A DNA stretch of 64,000 bases from Streptomyces mayonensis (GCF_018982965.1 NZ_JACBYP010000011.1:51307-115306), one strand, 5' to 3'; shown: positions 14,921 to 24,764, numbered from the stretch's first letter. Notes: a model not told the origin generated them from the letters alone. Made by a program: numbers and translations.

Positions 14921-16555
14921 ATGAGCGCCCCTGTCCACCGCACCCCCGAGCGCCCCTCCGCGGTCGCCCTGACGTCGGCCCGGGAGCGCCGGGAGGGGAG
15001 CCGGACCGGGAGCCCGTCCAGAAACCCGGCGGAGCACGTCCTCCTCGGACTCCAGGCCAAGGCCGGCAACCGGGCCGCGACCGCGGCGGTGCAGCGTGCC
15101 CGGGGCCAGGGCACGGGGAAGGCAGCGGACAAGGCGGCGGACAGGGCGCCGGACAAGGGGAAGGCGCCGGAGAACGGCGGCGGATCCGCCGGGGCGAAGA
15201 CGAAGTCGAAGAAGAACTACCGCGACCGGATCTCCGGGCTCCTCGACCGGCTCAAGAAGAACCTGGACACCATCGACACCTGGGTCAAGGGCGTGCAGAC
15301 CCCCGGCAACGCCGGCATGACCCAGCAGGCCTCCGCCTCCGGCGACGCGGTCCTCAAGGACTCCGCCGCCGTCTCCGGGACCTCGGCCGCGGGAATGAAC
15401 CTCGCCACGGAGCTTCCCGGCACCGCGGTCAACGCCCTCGACTGGCACAAGTCCAGGAAGGCGGCCCAGGCGAACCCGACCGGGGTCAAGCACCACACGA
15501 ACGCCCGGAGGGCCGACGTCAAGGGGGCCGACACGGTCGTCGGTGCCGCGAGTTCGGGGAACTACGCCGCCGCCATCGCCAAGGAGGCGACCAAGGTGCA
15601 GCACGCCGCGGACGCCGCCATGGCGGCCGAGGCGAGCGGTGTCACCAGCACCGCCGTCGGCATGGCGAAGGGCATCCGCTCGGGTTTCCGCATCGGCGGA
15701 GCGATCGGCAAGCTGAAGAAGGTGAAGGCTATGGGCGACCCCGAGGTCGTCCACGCGGAGTCCCTGGCCGAGCTGGACAGACAGCGGATCGAGGCCAACT
15801 GGGCGGCGGCGCGGGCCTACGTCAGCCTGGACTCGTACTGGCGCGAGGACAACCCCGACGGACTGACCGGTGTCTCCGACGCCCTCGACGGCGCCGCGGA
15901 GGCCATGAGCGGCGCCCGTGAAGCCGCCCAGACCTACGACCAGGCCGGCAAGAACGTGCAGCGGCTGGGCTCCGCCCAGAAGTTCGTGAAGCAGAAGCAG
16001 ATCAACAAGATCGCCAAGGAGTCGGCCGGCGGCGCGCTGAGCGAGCCCCTCAAGGCCGGAGCGGGCGCCGTGACGCTGGCGAACGCCGTGATGGCGGGCA
16101 GCGTACTGGCGAGCAACCCGGTCGGCTGGGGCCTCGCCGGGGCCGGCGGCGGTCTGATCCTCGGCGTCACCCTGTACAAGGCGCTGCGCGCCGTCACGAA
16201 GCGCTACGAGGAGGCCCACCACCCCGAGCGCTGGGCACTGGAGGGCGAGACCCCGGAGGCCAGGTCCCGCAGCGAATCGCTGGGGCACGCCCTGAAGTTC
16301 TGGCAGAAGGTGTCGAAGGGCGAGCGCCGGTTCGTCGCACACGAGATCTACTCGCTGGCGGCGGGCCCCGACATCCCGGGGAGCGGCAAGAACACGGAGG
16401 AGATGCGGCAGTCCGGCATGTCCCTGCTCATCGCCCTGAAGGCGGGACCCAAGCAGCACAAGGTGGACGACGCGAAGTGGGTGGAGAGCCTCAACGACCC
16501 CAAGCAGAAGGACGCCTGGATCAAGGAGATCACCGAGCTGCTGGCCTCGGGGTGA
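14921..16555 (+). CDS. large hypothetical protein with CIS-cargo-like N-terminal motif
   Basis: 544 residues, AGGAGAGG before the ATG. The N-terminus is disordered and basic; residues 42-59 read LGLQAKAGNRAATAAVQR, matching the L-Q-x3-GN-x2-x-QR motif common at the start of proteins linked to actinobacterial contractile injection systems (also seen before DUF4157 domains). A Lys/Ala/Gly-rich linker leads to a long helical region and a Gly-zipper hydrophobic stretch at about 386-422 (LANAVMAGSVLASNPVGWGL) that could insert in membranes. The C-terminus is charged. No enzymatic motif is visible. It is monocistronic and no injection structural genes are in the window. Confidence 0.65.
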   Translation: MSAPVHRTPERPSAVALTSARERREGSRTGSPSRNPAEHVLLGLQAKAGNRAATAAVQRARGQGTGKAADKAADRAPDKGKAPENGGGSAGAKTKSKKNYRDRISGLLDRLKKNLDTIDTWVKGVQTPGNAGMTQQASASGDAVLKDSAAVSGTSAAGMNLATELPGTAVNALDWHKSRKAAQANPTGVKHHTNARRADVKGADTVVGAASSGNYAAAIAKEATKVQHAADAAMAAEASGVTSTAVGMAKGIRSGFRIGGAIGKLKKVKAMGDPEVVHAESLAELDRQRIEANWAAARAYVSLDSYWREDNPDGLTGVSDALDGAAEAMSGAREAAQTYDQAGKNVQRLGSAQKFVKQKQINKIAKESAGGALSEPLKAGAGAVTLANAVMAGSVLASNPVGWGLAGAGGGLILGVTLYKALRAVTKRYEEAHHPERWALEGETPEARSRSESLGHALKFWQKVSKGERRFVAHEIYSLAAGPDIPGSGKNTEEMRQSGMSLLIALKAGPKQHKVDDAKWVESLNDPKQKDAWIKEITELLASG

Positions 16556-16585
16556 CGGGGCGGGGGCACCGCCACCCCGGCCGGA

Positions 16586-17467
16586 TCAGGCGGCGGACGT
16601 CCGTTCGCGCAGTGCGTCCCGCAGGACGTCCCGCACACCGGCCGGCTCGCGGCCCAGCAACCGGGCCAGCGTCGGGTCGGTCACCGAGAACTCCCCCGCG
16701 CGGGCGGCCGCGAAGATGCCCAGGACCTGGTCGGCGTAGATCTCGGGGACGCCGTGGCCGACCAGCTGGTCCCGGAAGGCGCCGTCCGGTGCGGTGGTCC
16801 TGGTGAAGGTGCGGCCCGTCAGCTCCGTGGCGATCTCCGCGATGTCGTCGAAGGCGAGGGCGCTCGACGCGGTGAGGGGCGGGGTGGGGCCCTCGAAGCG
16901 GCCCTCGTCGGCCAGGACGGCGGCGGTCGCCTCGGCGAGGTCGGCGTGCGCGGTCCAGGCGACCGGCCCGTCCGCGGGGAGCACGATCTCGCCGTTCGGC
17001 AGGGCGCGGTCGAGGAAGTTCACCGCGCTGGCGGCGTAGAAGCCGTTGCGCAGTGAGGTGTGGGGGACTCCGCTGTCGCGCAGGATCGCCTCGGTGGCCG
17101 CGTGGTCGCGGCACGCCTGGAAGTGCGACGCCTCGCCGGCCCCCATCTGGCTGGTGTAGAGGATGCGGCGGGCCCCCGCCGCGACGGCCGCCCCGATCGC
17201 GGTGCGGTGCAGGTCGACGCACTCCTGGCCCATCCTGTCCGCCGATACGACAAGGATCTGGGAGGCGCCCTCGAAGGCGTGGGCGAGGCTCCCGGCGTCC
17301 GTGAAGCTGCCCTGCCGCACTCGTACGCCACGGTCGGCGAAGGCCCGCGCCCGCGGCTTCTGCGGGTCGCGGACGCTGACGCCGACCCGGTCGGCCGGGA
17401 CGCGGGTGAGCAGGTGCTCGACGATCTGCTGCCCCAGCTTTCCGGTGGCTCCGGTCACGATGATCAT
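16586..17467 (-). CDS. NAD(P)-binding QOR2-like oxidoreductase (NmrA/SDR)
   Basis: 293 residues with GGAG before the ATG. The N-terminus MIIVTGATGKLGQQIVEHLL is the GxxGxxG dinucleotide motif; ILYTSQMGAGEASHFQACRD and PHTSLRNGFYAASAVNFLDR are typical of the QOR2/QorB and NmrA-like group, which reduce quinones or sense NAD(P). It is divergent from a TetR gene whose operator-like palindromes lie in the shared spacer, a common quinone- or stress-responsive pairing. The substrate cannot be read from sequence. Confidence 0.85.
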   Translation of the reverse strand: MIIVTGATGKLGQQIVEHLLTRVPADRVGVSVRDPQKPRARAFADRGVRVRQGSFTDAGSLAHAFEGASQILVVSADRMGQECVDLHRTAIGAAVAAGARRILYTSQMGAGEASHFQACRDHAATEAILRDSGVPHTSLRNGFYAASAVNFLDRALPNGEIVLPADGPVAWTAHADLAEATAAVLADEGRFEGPTPPLTASSALAFDDIAEIATELTGRTFTRTTAPDGAFRDQLVGHGVPEIYADQVLGIFAAARAGEFSVTDPTLARLLGREPAGVRDVLRDALRERTSAA

Positions 17468-17494
17468 GTTCTGCTCCAGTACTCGGGGATCTAG

Positions 17495-17615
17495 TGGCTC
17501 GGTGGTCTGTTGCTCAGTGGCCTGATGCTCAGTGGCCTGGTGCTCAGAGGTCCGTACTCAGCGGTCTTTCGCCCAAGCGGTCTGCCGCTCGGAGAGCTGT
17601 CGCCCAGGCGTCTGT
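17495..17615. repeat. degenerate 15-bp tandem repeat
   Basis: About eight diverging units of a GTGCTCAGTGGCCTG-like sequence run through the spacer between the divergent oxidoreductase and TetR genes; the clearest copies lie at 17510-17554. Confidence 0.7.
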
Positions 17616-17663
17616 TTCCACTGGTCCGGACGGACCGTTTCCAGTGGAGTTTCCAGCGGAAAC
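17614..17663. promoter_or_regulatory. nested palindromes, likely TetR operators
   Basis: GTTTCC-AGC-GGAAAC (17649-17663) is a perfect 6-3-6 palindrome. CCACTGG (17618-17624) pairs with CCAGTGG (17640-17646) and encloses GGTCCG-GA-CGGACC. GTTTCCA occurs three times. The block sits between divergent promoters next to a TetR gene. Confidence 0.45.
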
Positions 17664-17720
17664 ACTTACACGGTAACACCGATAATTCCGACGAACACAA
17701 GAACGCGATATCGTCGATAC

Positions 17721-18413
17721 ATGCCATCTCGTTCCGACCAGACCCGGCAGCGGGTCATCGAGGCCGCCATCGGCCTGCTGGCGCGCGGGGGGCGCGACGC
17801 GGTCACCACGCGTGCGGTCGCCGAGGCGGCAGGGCTCCAGCCGCCCGCGATCTACCGGCTCTTCGGCGACAAGGAAGGGCTGCTGGACGCGGTGGCCGAA
17901 CACGGCTTCGCGACCTTCCTCGCCTCCAAGCGCGTCGACCCCGACCCGCCGGACCCCATCGCCGACCTGCGGGCGGGCTGGGACGTCGCCGTCGAGTTCG
18001 GGCTGGCCCATCCCGCGCTGTACACGCTGATGTACACCGAACCCACCAGGACGGAGTCGGCCGCCTTCCGGACCGGCATGGGGGTCCTGATGGGCCGGAT
18101 CCGGCGCCTGGCCGCCGGCGGCTGGCTCCGCGTGGGCGAGGAACTCGCGGCCCAGATCATCCACGCCACGGCGCGCGGCGCGGTGCTCACCTGGCTGTCG
18201 CTGCCCGAAGAGCGGCGTGATCCGGCCCTGTTCGCCACCCTGCGGGAGTCCATGGTCGCCGCCGTCACCGTCGAACAGCCGGCCGTACGCGACTCCGGTC
18301 CGGCCGGGGCGGCCCGCGCCCTGCGCGCCGCCCTTCCCGAGCAGTCACCGCTCAGCGACGCGGAACAGCGACTGCTGACGGAGTGGCTGGGGCGTCTCGC
18401 CGACGGCGGCTGA
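17721..18413 (+). CDS. TetR family transcriptional regulator
   Basis: 230 residues starting MPSRSDQTRQRVIEAAIGLL. The helix-turn-helix VTTRAVAEAAGLQPPAIYRL (about residues 28-47) is standard, and the C-terminal part (AHPALYTLMYTEPTRTESAA) matches the WHG-type TetR C-terminal domain. No clear Shine-Dalgarno precedes the ATG, so the mRNA may start close to it. The divergent oxidoreductase is the probable target through the palindromes at 17614-17663. Confidence 0.85.
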   Translation: MPSRSDQTRQRVIEAAIGLLARGGRDAVTTRAVAEAAGLQPPAIYRLFGDKEGLLDAVAEHGFATFLASKRVDPDPPDPIADLRAGWDVAVEFGLAHPALYTLMYTEPTRTESAAFRTGMGVLMGRIRRLAAGGWLRVGEELAAQIIHATARGAVLTWLSLPEERRDPALFATLRESMVAAVTVEQPAVRDSGPAGAARALRAALPEQSPLSDAEQRLLTEWLGRLADGG

Positions 18414-18943
18414 TCACACACGCGGTCGTTCCTCGCACCCGCGATCGGACCTGGCGCGGGCGGATTCCCCCTTTGTCCGCGCCGCCTAGCAGGCTGTCGC
18501 CCGGAAGGCCAACGCCCTTTTCAGCCATCGGGGTTCTGCCGCCATCCGGGTATTTTTCGCGCCATTCCGCTTGCGGTTCCGCCGCATGGTCACGAGGCTG
18601 ACACGACGAGTGAGCACAAGGGGTATGGTCCGTTCCCGTACGCCGAACGCCGGTCGCGGATACGGGAGTTCGGGGCGGCTTGGGCTGCGCGGTCCTGCGC
18701 CGCTTCGAGTCCGCGTCGTCGTCACCCCTGCTCGCACAGGCCCTCGCGTGTCCTTGGAGTTCCATGTCGTGCGCCCTCACCGCCGTCCGCGTCGCCGGTC
18801 CCGCGGCACGTGGCGGCCCCCGTAGACACCGGTCCGCTCCGGCCTGTTGAGAGCCCCCGCCGGGCCGGGCGCCACCCGCCCCTCGCGCCGCCCCGCCTCG
18901 GCCGCCTCCCCCACACCGACGGCTTCCGATCCGTGAGGACCTG
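18414..18943 (+). other. gene-free 5' region of the conservon
   Basis: No gene can be supported in these 530 bp. A hairpin GGCGCGG (18453-18459)/CCGCGCC (18477-18483) may end the TetR transcript. A TATGGT box at 18624-18629 is a possible -10 for the conservon, though no well-spaced -35 is evident. A long leader would be left before cvnA. Confidence 0.4.
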
Positions 18944-20833
18944 ATGACTGAACTGATTCTGACCGTCACCGCGTTGCTGGCGGTGGCCGCGGTCGGGGCC
19001 GCCTGGCGATTCAGGCGCACGGGCGACCAGGCCCGGCGCCGGGCCGACCAGCTGCGCGAGCACGCCGACCGGCTCACCCTGCAACTCGTCGCGGCCGAGC
19101 AGTGCGTGGGGCACCTGTCCGCCACCGTGATCCCGGCCACCGCGAAGGGCGGGCAGGGCGGCGCGGCCCCCGAGGCCGGGCTCATGGTGCCGGCCGCGCT
19201 CGACGGGACACCGCTGGCCGAGCGGCTGCGTGCCGTGCCCGCCACCGTGGCCTCGGCGGTGGACGCCGTACGGACTCAGGAGCGGGCGGCCGCCGACCGG
19301 GTCGCGGCGAACACCGCCGACCAGGTGCGGCAGGACGCCGAGCAGCAGGTCGCGCAGGTGCGGCAGGACACCGAACGGCAGATCGAGCAGGTCCGCCAGG
19401 AGTCCGTCGGCGTGGCACGGGCCGCCGTACGCGGCTTCGCCAACAACGTCGTGGCGCGTTCGGCACGGCTCGGCCGGACCGTCAGCCAGGGCGTACGGCG
19501 GCACATCTCCGACGAGGCGTACGCGACGCTGGTGGAGATCGACCACCTCGCGCAGCAGATGCTGCTCACCGCGTCGGGATACGCCGTGCTCGCCGGGGAC
19601 AAGCTGTCGCGGCGCTGGCCCGCCACCACGCTGACCGACATCGTGCGCGCGGCCATGGGCCGGATCGAGGGGTACGAGCGGATCAAGCACCCCGAGATGG
19701 GTGCCGTGGTCGTCGAGGGGCGCGCGGTGGAGGGCGTCGTGCACGCGGTCGCCGTACTGCTGGACAACGCGCTGCGGTACTCGCCGCCGGCCGCCAGTGT
19801 CCACGTCTCGCTCGAACAGGGGCACCACGCCTGCTTCCTGATCGTGGACGACGCCGGGCTGCGCATGGACGACGAGCGGCTGCTGTGGGCCAGCGACGTG
19901 ATGTCCGGCGAGCAGCGGGACGACATCACCCGCCTCGGCGCGCACCCCCAGACCGGGCTGCGCGTGGCCTCCCTGCTGGCGGAGAGTTACGGCTTCCGTG
20001 TCGAGCTGACCGCGCCGAACATCTACCAGGGAACCCGGGCCATGGTCGTCCTGCCGAAGAACCTGCTCGTCGACCCTTCGGCGGCCCACCCCGCGGTCCA
20101 CGCGGCCGACCGGCCCGCCGTCGCGTCCTCCGGCGCGTCCTCCGTCACGCCGGACGGCGCCCCCGCCGGCATCGTCCCCGCACCGTCGGCACCGGTCGAC
20201 GAGCCGGCCCCGCCGGTACCCGCACCCGCCCCGGCGGCGCAGTCCTCGGCCCCCTTCGCGGCGGAGCCCGCGGCCGCCGGTCCCGCACCGGAGGCCGTAG
20301 CCGGGCCCGTGGAGGAGCAGGAACCGGCACACGAGCGCCCCGGGTTCACACGGGAACCGGCCTCGGCCTACGAGCGTCCGGAGTTCACACGGGAACCGGC
20401 CTACGAGCGCGCGGAGTCCGCACAGGAGTCGGCGCACCGGCAGCCGGAGCACGAACGGGACCACGGCTACGAGTCCGTCCACGGGCCGGCCGACGCACAC
20501 CCCGCCCCGGCCACGGCACCGACCGCTTCCGCCTCCGCGTCCGCCTCCACCGAGCCCGCACCCGGGCCCGCCACCCCCGGGGCCGGCACCTCCGCGGCCA
20601 CCGGCCCCGCGGCCACCACCGCCAGCGGTCTGACCGTCCGCAGGCGCTCCACCGCCCCCGCACCCGCGCGCCGACCCGCCGCGCCCGACGCCACCGAGCC
20701 CGGCCGGCCCGCCGTCGCCGCGGCCTGGGCGGCGGGGACGCGGCGCGGCCGGCAGGGGGACGCCACCGGGCCCGCCGGCACCGACGCCACGCACACCGCC
20801 GGCCGCGACGCCGCTCACGACGAAGGACACTGA
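18944..20833 (+). CDS. cvnA: conservon sensor-kinase-like membrane ATPase CvnA
   Basis: 629 residues, GAGGA before the ATG. One N-terminal membrane helix (ILTVTALLAVAAVGAAWRFR) is followed by a coiled-coil-like Gln/Glu stretch (QVRQDAEQQVAQVRQDTERQ) and a HATPase_c domain: VHAVAVLLDNALRYSPPAAS (N box), FLIVDDAGLRMDDERL, LGAHPQTGLRVASLLAESYG. The dimerisation region lacks an obvious phospho-accepting His, as in other CvnA proteins. The last ~270 residues are disordered Pro/Ala/Glu-rich, with YERPEFTREPA repeats. CvnA-D are thought to form a membrane-associated switch resembling eukaryotic G-protein signalling. Five tightly packed genes follow. Confidence 0.9.
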   Translation: MTELILTVTALLAVAAVGAAWRFRRTGDQARRRADQLREHADRLTLQLVAAEQCVGHLSATVIPATAKGGQGGAAPEAGLMVPAALDGTPLAERLRAVPATVASAVDAVRTQERAAADRVAANTADQVRQDAEQQVAQVRQDTERQIEQVRQESVGVARAAVRGFANNVVARSARLGRTVSQGVRRHISDEAYATLVEIDHLAQQMLLTASGYAVLAGDKLSRRWPATTLTDIVRAAMGRIEGYERIKHPEMGAVVVEGRAVEGVVHAVAVLLDNALRYSPPAASVHVSLEQGHHACFLIVDDAGLRMDDERLLWASDVMSGEQRDDITRLGAHPQTGLRVASLLAESYGFRVELTAPNIYQGTRAMVVLPKNLLVDPSAAHPAVHAADRPAVASSGASSVTPDGAPAGIVPAPSAPVDEPAPPVPAPAPAAQSSAPFAAEPAAAGPAPEAVAGPVEEQEPAHERPGFTREPASAYERPEFTREPAYERAESAQESAHRQPEHERDHGYESVHGPADAHPAPATAPTASASASASTEPAPGPATPGAGTSAATGPAATTASGLTVRRRSTAPAPARRPAAPDATEPGRPAVAAAWAAGTRRGRQGDATGPAGTDATHTAGRDAAHDEGH

Positions 20834-20835
20834 CC

Positions 20836-21258
20836 GTGCAAGACACACACACCAACAGCCTCGGCTGGCTGCTCGACCAGGAACTCGGCACCGTCGAGGG
20901 CGTCCGCTACGCCGTGCTGATGAGCAGCGACGGCCTGCTGAAGGCCCGCACCGAGACGATCGGCCAGGACGACGGGGAGAAGTTCGCCGCGCTGACGGCG
21001 GCGCTGCGGGCGGCGGGCAAGGCCTGGGACGAGTTCACCGGCGGGGCGGGCATGCGACAGCTGCTGATCGAGTCGGTCGGCTGCATCGGCCTGACCACCA
21101 CCGCCGCGAAGAACACCATGCTGTCGGTGTGCACCACCGGACCCGACGCCGACGTCGGCCTGATCTCCCACCACATGGTGCGGCTCGCCACCCGGGTCGG
21201 ACACGAACTGGCCACGGAGGAGCGCGTCCCGGTCACGGACGGCGGCTCACCGGTATGA
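20836..21258 (+). CDS. cvnB: roadblock/LC7 protein CvnB
   Basis: 140 residues from GTG, two bases after the cvnA stop. The sequence LGWLLDQELGTVEGVRYAVL, MSSDGLLKARTE and TAAKNTMLSVCTTGPDADVG is the roadblock/LC7 fold, close to MglB. In conservons CvnB interacts with the CvnD GTPase and CvnA; from family knowledge it may act as a GTPase-activating or regulatory partner. The stop overlaps the cvnC start (ATGA). Confidence 0.92.
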   Translation: MQDTHTNSLGWLLDQELGTVEGVRYAVLMSSDGLLKARTETIGQDDGEKFAALTAALRAAGKAWDEFTGGAGMRQLLIESVGCIGLTTTAAKNTMLSVCTTGPDADVGLISHHMVRLATRVGHELATEERVPVTDGGSPV

Positions 21259-21608
21259 GCGGGCCGCGGCGCGACCCCGACATGGTCCGGCCCTACGTCC
21301 GTACTCAGGGCCGGATCCGCGCACGCGACGACGTGCGCCTGGAGAGCGTGGTCATCGCCGCGACCGGCCCCACGGACACCCTCCCCCCGGACGCCCGCCG
21401 GGTGATGCGGCTCTTCGCCGGCGCGGACGGCGGCCTGGCCGTCGCCGACATCGCCGCCGCGCTGGAACTGCCGCCCTCCACGGTGCGCATCCTCGTCTCC
21501 TCGCTGATGGACTCCGGCCACCTCACGAGCCCCGTCCCCGCCGCCGAGGACCAGCCCGACTTCGACCTGCTCCAGGAGGTACTCCGTGGACTCCGCTCCA
21601 TGGTCTGA
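21255..21608 (+). CDS. cvnC: DUF742 protein CvnC
   Basis: 117 residues. MVRPYVRTQGRIRARDDVRL and DIAAALELPPSTVRILVSSL (a winged-helix-like segment) identify DUF742, found almost only in actinobacterial conservons. Its role within the complex is unknown. It overlaps cvnB by four bases at its start and the cvnD start (21586) at its end, showing coupled translation. Confidence 0.9.
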   Translation: MSGPRRDPDMVRPYVRTQGRIRARDDVRLESVVIAATGPTDTLPPDARRVMRLFAGADGGLAVADIAAALELPPSTVRILVSSLMDSGHLTSPVPAAEDQPDFDLLQEVLRGLRSMV

Positions 21609-22215
21609 CCGGTCCGACCCGTCCGTCACCTACGTCCCGGCCACGGTGACCCGGTCGGCCAAGATCGTGGTCGCGGGCGGCTTCGGCGTCGGCAAGACGA
21701 CACTGATCGGCAGCGTCTCGGAGGTACGGCCGCTGCGGATGGAGGAGCCGATCACGCAGGCCAGCGCCGGTGTCGACGACCTGCGCCGCGCCCCGTACAA
21801 GACGACGACCACCGTGGCGATGGACTTCGGCCGCATCCACATGGCGGGCGGCCGGATCGCGCTGTACCTGTTCGGGCTGCCGGGGCAGTCCCGTTTCCAG
21901 CCGCTGTGGGAGGACCTGGCCGAGGGCGCCCTCGGCTGCCTCGTGCTGGCCGACACCCGCGACCTCGACGCCTCCCACGACGCCCTCGGCCTGCTGGACG
22001 GCGCGCGCATCCCGTACGCCGTCGCCATCAACACCTTCCCCGGCGCCCCGGGTTACCCCGAGGAAGAGCTGCGCGAGGCGCTCGCCCTCGACCCCGGCAC
22101 CCCCCTGACGGTCTGCGACGCCCGCGACCGCACGTCCTCCCTGCACGCCCTGATCACGCTCACGGAGTACCTCTCCGAGCACCGTTCAGCCGCCCTCATG
22201 GAGTCCCGCCGATGA
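21586..22215 (+). CDS. cvnD: conservon small GTPase CvnD
   Basis: 209 residues from GTG with AGGAGG eight bases before it, inside the end of cvnC. The P-loop [13 protein letters not shown] is at about residues 30-42; [17 protein letters not shown] is the switch-II-like element where DxxGQ reads GLPGQ, and INTFPGA replaces NKxD. These changes are usual for the MglA/CvnD ATP/GTP-binding group. It is the presumed signalling switch of the operon and overlaps the first P450 gene by ATGA. Confidence 0.92.
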   Translation: MDSAPWSDRSDPSVTYVPATVTRSAKIVVAGGFGVGKTTLIGSVSEVRPLRMEEPITQASAGVDDLRRAPYKTTTTVAMDFGRIHMAGGRIALYLFGLPGQSRFQPLWEDLAEGALGCLVLADTRDLDASHDALGLLDGARIPYAVAINTFPGAPGYPEEELREALALDPGTPLTVCDARDRTSSLHALITLTEYLSEHRSAALMESRR

Positions 22216-23480
22216 CGTTGCCCCCCGCCGAGTCCGCGCCGACCGCGCCGACCGCTCCGACGGGCCGGTTCGCCCTGTACGCCCCGGAGTTCGCCGCCGA
22301 CCCGCACGCCGCCTACCGGTACCTGCGGCGCACCCACGGCCCGCTGGTCCCCGTCGACCTCGCGCCGGGAGTCCCGGCGACCCTGGTGATCGGCTACTAC
22401 CAGGCACGCCGCATCCTCAACGACCCGCTGCACTTCCCGGCCGACCCGCGCGCCTGGGAGAAACTGATCCCGGCCACCTGCCCGGTGCGGCCGATGATGG
22501 AGTGGCGGCCCAACGCGCTGCGCTCCGGCGGCGCCGAACACGCCCGCTACCGCGGCGCGAACGTCCACGCCCTCGACCGGGTCGACCAGCACGGGCTGCG
22601 GGCGCTGGTGGAGAAGGTCGCCGACGGTGCCATCGACGGGTTCCGCGCCGCCGGATCGGCCGACCTGCTCACGCAGTACTCCTTCCCCATCGCCTTCAGC
22701 GTGCTCAGCGCACTGCTCGGCTGCCCGGACGAGATCGGGCAGCGCATCGCCGACGGCATGGCGAAGATCTTCGACACGACCAACGCCGGGGAGGGCAACC
22801 GGATCCTCTCCCAGGCCGTGTCCGACCTCGTGGCGCTGCGCCGGCTCCACCCCGGCGACGACATCACGTCCCGGCTGGCCCAGCACCCCGCCGACCTGAC
22901 CGACGAGGAGATGGGCCAGCAGCTCGTCACGCTCTACGGCGCCGGGATCGAGCCGCTGACCAACCTGATCAGCAACACGATCCTGAAGATCCTCACCGAC
23001 GAGGAGTTCTCCGCGGACCTGCACGCCGGTCTCTCCACCGTGCGCGACGCGCTCGACGCGGTCCTCTACACCGACCCGCCGATGATGAACTACTGCATCT
23101 CCTACCCGCCGTACCCCGTCGACGTGGAGGGCGTGCTGCTGCCGGCCGACCAGCCGGTGGTGATCTCCATGTCGGCCGCCAACAACGACCCGGCGCTCAC
23201 CGAGGGCATGCCCGCGGGCAGCCACGCCGGCAACCGCGCCCACCTGGCCTGGAGCACCGGCCCGCACACCTGCCCGGCCCGCTCGCACGCCTACCTCATC
23301 GCGGAGACCGCGGTCACCCACCTGCTGGACGCGCTGCCGCGGACCGACCTGGCCCGTCCCCTCGCCGAACTCACGTGGCGCCCCGGGCCGTTCCACCGGG
23401 CCCTGGAGTCCCTGCCCGTCACGTTCCCCGCCGTGCACCGAGACGCACACCAAGCCGCACACCAAGGAGCCAGGCCATGA
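22212..23480 (+). CDS. cytochrome P450, CYP157-like, without ExxR
   Basis: 422 residues. The heme-binding loop is [20 protein letters not shown] with Cys354. The I helix reads [10 protein letters not shown] (243-252) and lacks the usual acid-Thr oxygen-activation pair. The K-helix ExxR, which nearly all P450s share, reads DAVL (282-285, [14 protein letters not shown]). S. coelicolor CYP157 enzymes encoded in conservons are known to deviate at this site, so I place it there. It may bind heme and act as a sensor or partner rather than a usual monooxygenase. Its stop overlaps the second P450 start. Confidence 0.88.
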   Translation: MTLPPAESAPTAPTAPTGRFALYAPEFAADPHAAYRYLRRTHGPLVPVDLAPGVPATLVIGYYQARRILNDPLHFPADPRAWEKLIPATCPVRPMMEWRPNALRSGGAEHARYRGANVHALDRVDQHGLRALVEKVADGAIDGFRAAGSADLLTQYSFPIAFSVLSALLGCPDEIGQRIADGMAKIFDTTNAGEGNRILSQAVSDLVALRRLHPGDDITSRLAQHPADLTDEEMGQQLVTLYGAGIEPLTNLISNTILKILTDEEFSADLHAGLSTVRDALDAVLYTDPPMMNYCISYPPYPVDVEGVLLPADQPVVISMSAANNDPALTEGMPAGSHAGNRAHLAWSTGPHTCPARSHAYLIAETAVTHLLDALPRTDLARPLAELTWRPGPFHRALESLPVTFPAVHRDAHQAAHQGARP

Positions 23481-24706
23481 CGACGCAGCAGCAGCCCGTC
23501 CTCGTCCTCGACCCCTCCGGCGCCGGACACCACGCCGAGCACCGTGCCCTGCGCGAGGGCGGCGCGGCCACGCGCGTGGACGTCCTCGGCGTGCAGGCCT
23601 GGTCGGTCAGTGACCCCGCGTTCCTCAAACAGCTCCTCACCAGCCCCGACGTCTCCAAGGACGCGCGGGCGCACTGGCCGGCCTTCGGCGAGGTCGTCGC
23701 CACCTGGCCGCTGGCCCTGTGGGTGGCGGTGGAGAACATGTTCACCGCGTACGGGGCGAACCACCGCAAGCTGCGCCGGCTGGTGGCACCCGCCTTCAGC
23801 GCCCGGCGAATAGAGGCGATGCGGCCCGCCGTCGAGGCGATCGTGACCCGGCTCGTCGACCGCATCGCCGCCCTGCCCGCGGGCACGGCCGTCGACCTGC
23901 GCCAGGAGCTGGCCTACCCACTGCCCATCGCGGTGATCGGCCACCTCATGGGGGTGCCGGAGGACCGCCGCGACGGCTTCCGGGCCCTGGTCGACGGCGT
24001 CTTCGACACCACGCTGAGCCAGGCCGAGGCGCAGGCCAACACCGCCCGCCTGTACGGGGTCCTGGACCAGCTCATCGCCGCCAAGCGCGAGACCCCCGGC
24101 GACGACATGACGTCCCTGCTCATCGCCGCGCGCGACGACGAGGGGGACGGCGAGCGCCTGTCGCCCGAGGAACTGCGCGACACGCTGCTGCTGATGATCA
24201 GCGCCGGGTACGAGACCACCGTCAACGTCATCGACCAGGCCGTGCACACCCTGCTGACCCGCCCCGACCAGCTCGCCCTGGTCCGCAAGGGCGAGGTCAC
24301 CTGGGGCGACGTCGTCGAGGAGACGCTGCGCCACGAGCCTGCGGTCAAGCACCTGCCGCTGCGGTACGCCGTCACGGACATCCCCCTGCCCGACGGGCGC
24401 ACCATCGCCCGCGGGGAGGCCATCCTCGCCTCGTACGCCGCGGCCAACCGGCACCCGGACTGGCACCGGGACGCCGACACCTTCGACGCGACGCGCACGG
24501 TCAAGGAGCACCTGGCCTTCGGCCACGGCGTCCACTTCTGCCTGGGCGCGCCGCTGGCCCGCATGGAGGTCGTGCTCGCGCTGCGGAGCCTGTTCGAACG
24601 CTTCCCGGACATCCGGCTCGCCGACCCGGAGCGGGAGCTGCCGCCGGTGCCGTCGCTGATCAGCAACGGCCACCAGCGGCTCCCGGTCCTGCTGCACGCC
24701 GGCTGA
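23477..24706 (+). CDS. cytochrome P450, CYP154-like
   Basis: 409 residues. All canonical motifs are present: [14 protein letters not shown] in the I helix, [18 protein letters not shown] (ExxR), and [20 protein letters not shown] with the heme Cys. CYP154-type enzymes commonly follow CYP157 in conservons, and this one is translationally coupled to it. The natural substrate is unknown. It ends the conservon; a GC hairpin at 24741-24759 separates it from the convergent ahpD-like gene. Confidence 0.9.
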   Translation: MTTQQQPVLVLDPSGAGHHAEHRALREGGAATRVDVLGVQAWSVSDPAFLKQLLTSPDVSKDARAHWPAFGEVVATWPLALWVAVENMFTAYGANHRKLRRLVAPAFSARRIEAMRPAVEAIVTRLVDRIAALPAGTAVDLRQELAYPLPIAVIGHLMGVPEDRRDGFRALVDGVFDTTLSQAEAQANTARLYGVLDQLIAAKRETPGDDMTSLLIAARDDEGDGERLSPEELRDTLLLMISAGYETTVNVIDQAVHTLLTRPDQLALVRKGEVTWGDVVEETLRHEPAVKHLPLRYAVTDIPLPDGRTIARGEAILASYAAANRHPDWHRDADTFDATRTVKEHLAFGHGVHFCLGAPLARMEVVLALRSLFERFPDIRLADPERELPPVPSLISNGHQRLPVLLHAG

Positions 24707-24740
24707 CCGGCGGGGGGTGGGGCCGGGAGCGCGGTCCCGT

Positions 24741-24759
24741 CCCCGGCCGGAAGCCGGGG
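24741..24759. terminator. GC-rich hairpin between convergent genes
   Basis: CCCCGGC-CGGAA-GCCGGGG forms a 7-bp stem with a five-base loop between the conservon end and the AhpD-like gene end. No T run follows. Confidence 0.5.
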
Positions 24760-24764
24760 GGGTG

